Source of the DNA: Coriobacteriaceae bacterium
GTDB lineage: Bacteria > Actinomycetota > Coriobacteriia > Coriobacteriales > Coriobacteriaceae
DNA length: 64,000 nucleotides
NCBI GenBank assembly: GCA_030525945.1
Contig: JAUNDT010000002.1
Location: forward strand, 176,150-240,149
Direction: 5' to 3'
Part shown: piece after piece, positions 63,596 through 64,000 of the stretch
Numbering within the stretch: position 1 is the stretch's first letter
Layout of the letters: every line of letters begins with the position of its first letter
Notes under the pieces: generated by a model
Database searches by the model: none
Told to the model about the DNA's origin: nothing
The model's input: the letters and a program-made list of their open reading frames with translations, nothing else
Program-made: the position numbers and the translations under genes

Positions 63596-64000
63596 AGATG
63601 AACACCTCCCTTGCATGGGAATCGACAGTCACTTTACGGTTTTCCTTAATAATCAGGTTCGGACTCTCCCCGAAAACAATGGAATTACTCGGAACATCCT
63701 GGTCCTTGACGCAAGCGTTGGCCCCGATGATCACGTTATCACCGACCTTGCAGTCTCCGATGACCTTGCTGTCGCTCATCATGAAGATGCGCTGCCCGAA
63801 TCTGGGATAGACACCACGATTGTTGCCGACAGTGCAACCCTGCGAGAACGTGAAGTAATCCGAATACTCCGCGCGTCCCATAACGGCACCGAGCGGATGG
63901 TCGAAATTAAAAATATCGGGCAGATCAACCTCGTAATATAGATCGACAGCACTAAGAGCCCGATTCAGCGCGTAGATTTTATCGCACACAGAGCGCACCC
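63588..64000 (-). CDS. Hexapeptide-repeat acetyltransferase (5' end outside window)
   Basis: At least 136 residues; the start lies beyond the window. Left-handed beta-helix repeats are visible (SKVIGDCKVGDNVIIGANAC), with a serine-acetyltransferase-like lead-in (FTFSQGCTVGNNRGVYPRFG). It could acetylate the 4-amino sugar precursor or the finished glycan. It is the first gene seen of the nonulosonate unit. Confidence 0.75.
   Translation of the reverse strand, partial: VRSVCDKIYALNRALSAVDLYYEVDLPDIFNFDHPLGAVMGRAEYSDYFTFSQGCTVGNNRGVYPRFGQRIFMMSDSKVIGDCKVGDNVIIGANACVKDQDVPSNSIVFGESPNLIIKENRKVTVDSHAREVFIYD

Overview
The window looks like chromosome from a high-GC Gram-positive of the class Coriobacteriia, most likely Collinsella or a close relative. 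This is an inference from gene content, not a database match. The signs are high GC, two-subunit GlyQS, RNase Y together with RNase J and no RNase E/G beside rplU, a rod-shape mreBCD-mrdA-rodA set, the paired radical-SAM/DUF2344 genes upstream of rplU, and IS3-type elements. From 1 to about 40.6 kb nearly everything is core housekeeping on the minus strand, with dinB as the only plus-strand gene.

Layout. 1-9 kb: a GHKL ATPase (cut by the window edge), rny, recX, recA with a LexA-box promoter, cinA-C, pgsA, rimO, yajQ and a rodZ-like gene. 9-17 kb: ftsK, rnj, a structured repeat, and glyS/glyQ with a strong terminator. 17-19.4 kb: lepB-trmD-rimM-khpA-rpsP. 19.4-27.6 kb: dinB (plus), then rsfS-yqeK-nadD, obg, rpmA-rplU, DUF2344 and a B12-type radical SAM protein. 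27.7-34.5 kb: a DUF697-like protein and the rod-shape cluster rodA-mrdA-mreD-mreC-mreB, with a terminator-like hairpin buried in the mreC coding sequence. 34.5-40.6 kb: a TPR protein, a cyclophilin, a zinc-ribbon protein, a CtpE-like P-type ATPase and tRNA-Arg(CCG).

40.8-49.4 kb (plus strand): one contiguous aromatic amino acid cluster, aroF-tyrA-aroB-aroA-aroC-pheA-aroEK-aroQ. It supplies all seven steps from PEP plus E4P to chorismate, and the committed enzymes to prephenate, phenylpyruvate and hydroxyphenylpyruvate. aroE and aroK are fused. It converges on pnp and rpsO (minus); the junction carries a second copy of the structured repeat and a bidirectional terminator.

52.7-57.5 kb is an accessory scar: a frameshifted IS256-family remnant, two degenerate IS3-family elements, two diverged 3' fragments of UDP-glucose dehydrogenase, and an unrecognised lower-GC gene between those fragments. 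57.5-64 kb (minus strand) is a surface-sugar locus with pseI, pseF and pseG homologues of the pseudaminic (nonulosonic) acid pathway, two tandem NAD-dependent epimerases, an ATP-grasp ligase and a hexapeptide acetyltransferase cut by the window end. pseB, pseC and pseH, if present, lie outside the window.

The most original signals are the duplicated intergenic structured element (13.5 and 49.5 kb), the intragenic mreC hairpin, the epimerase that has lost its catalytic lysine, and the orphan gene between the ugd fragments.
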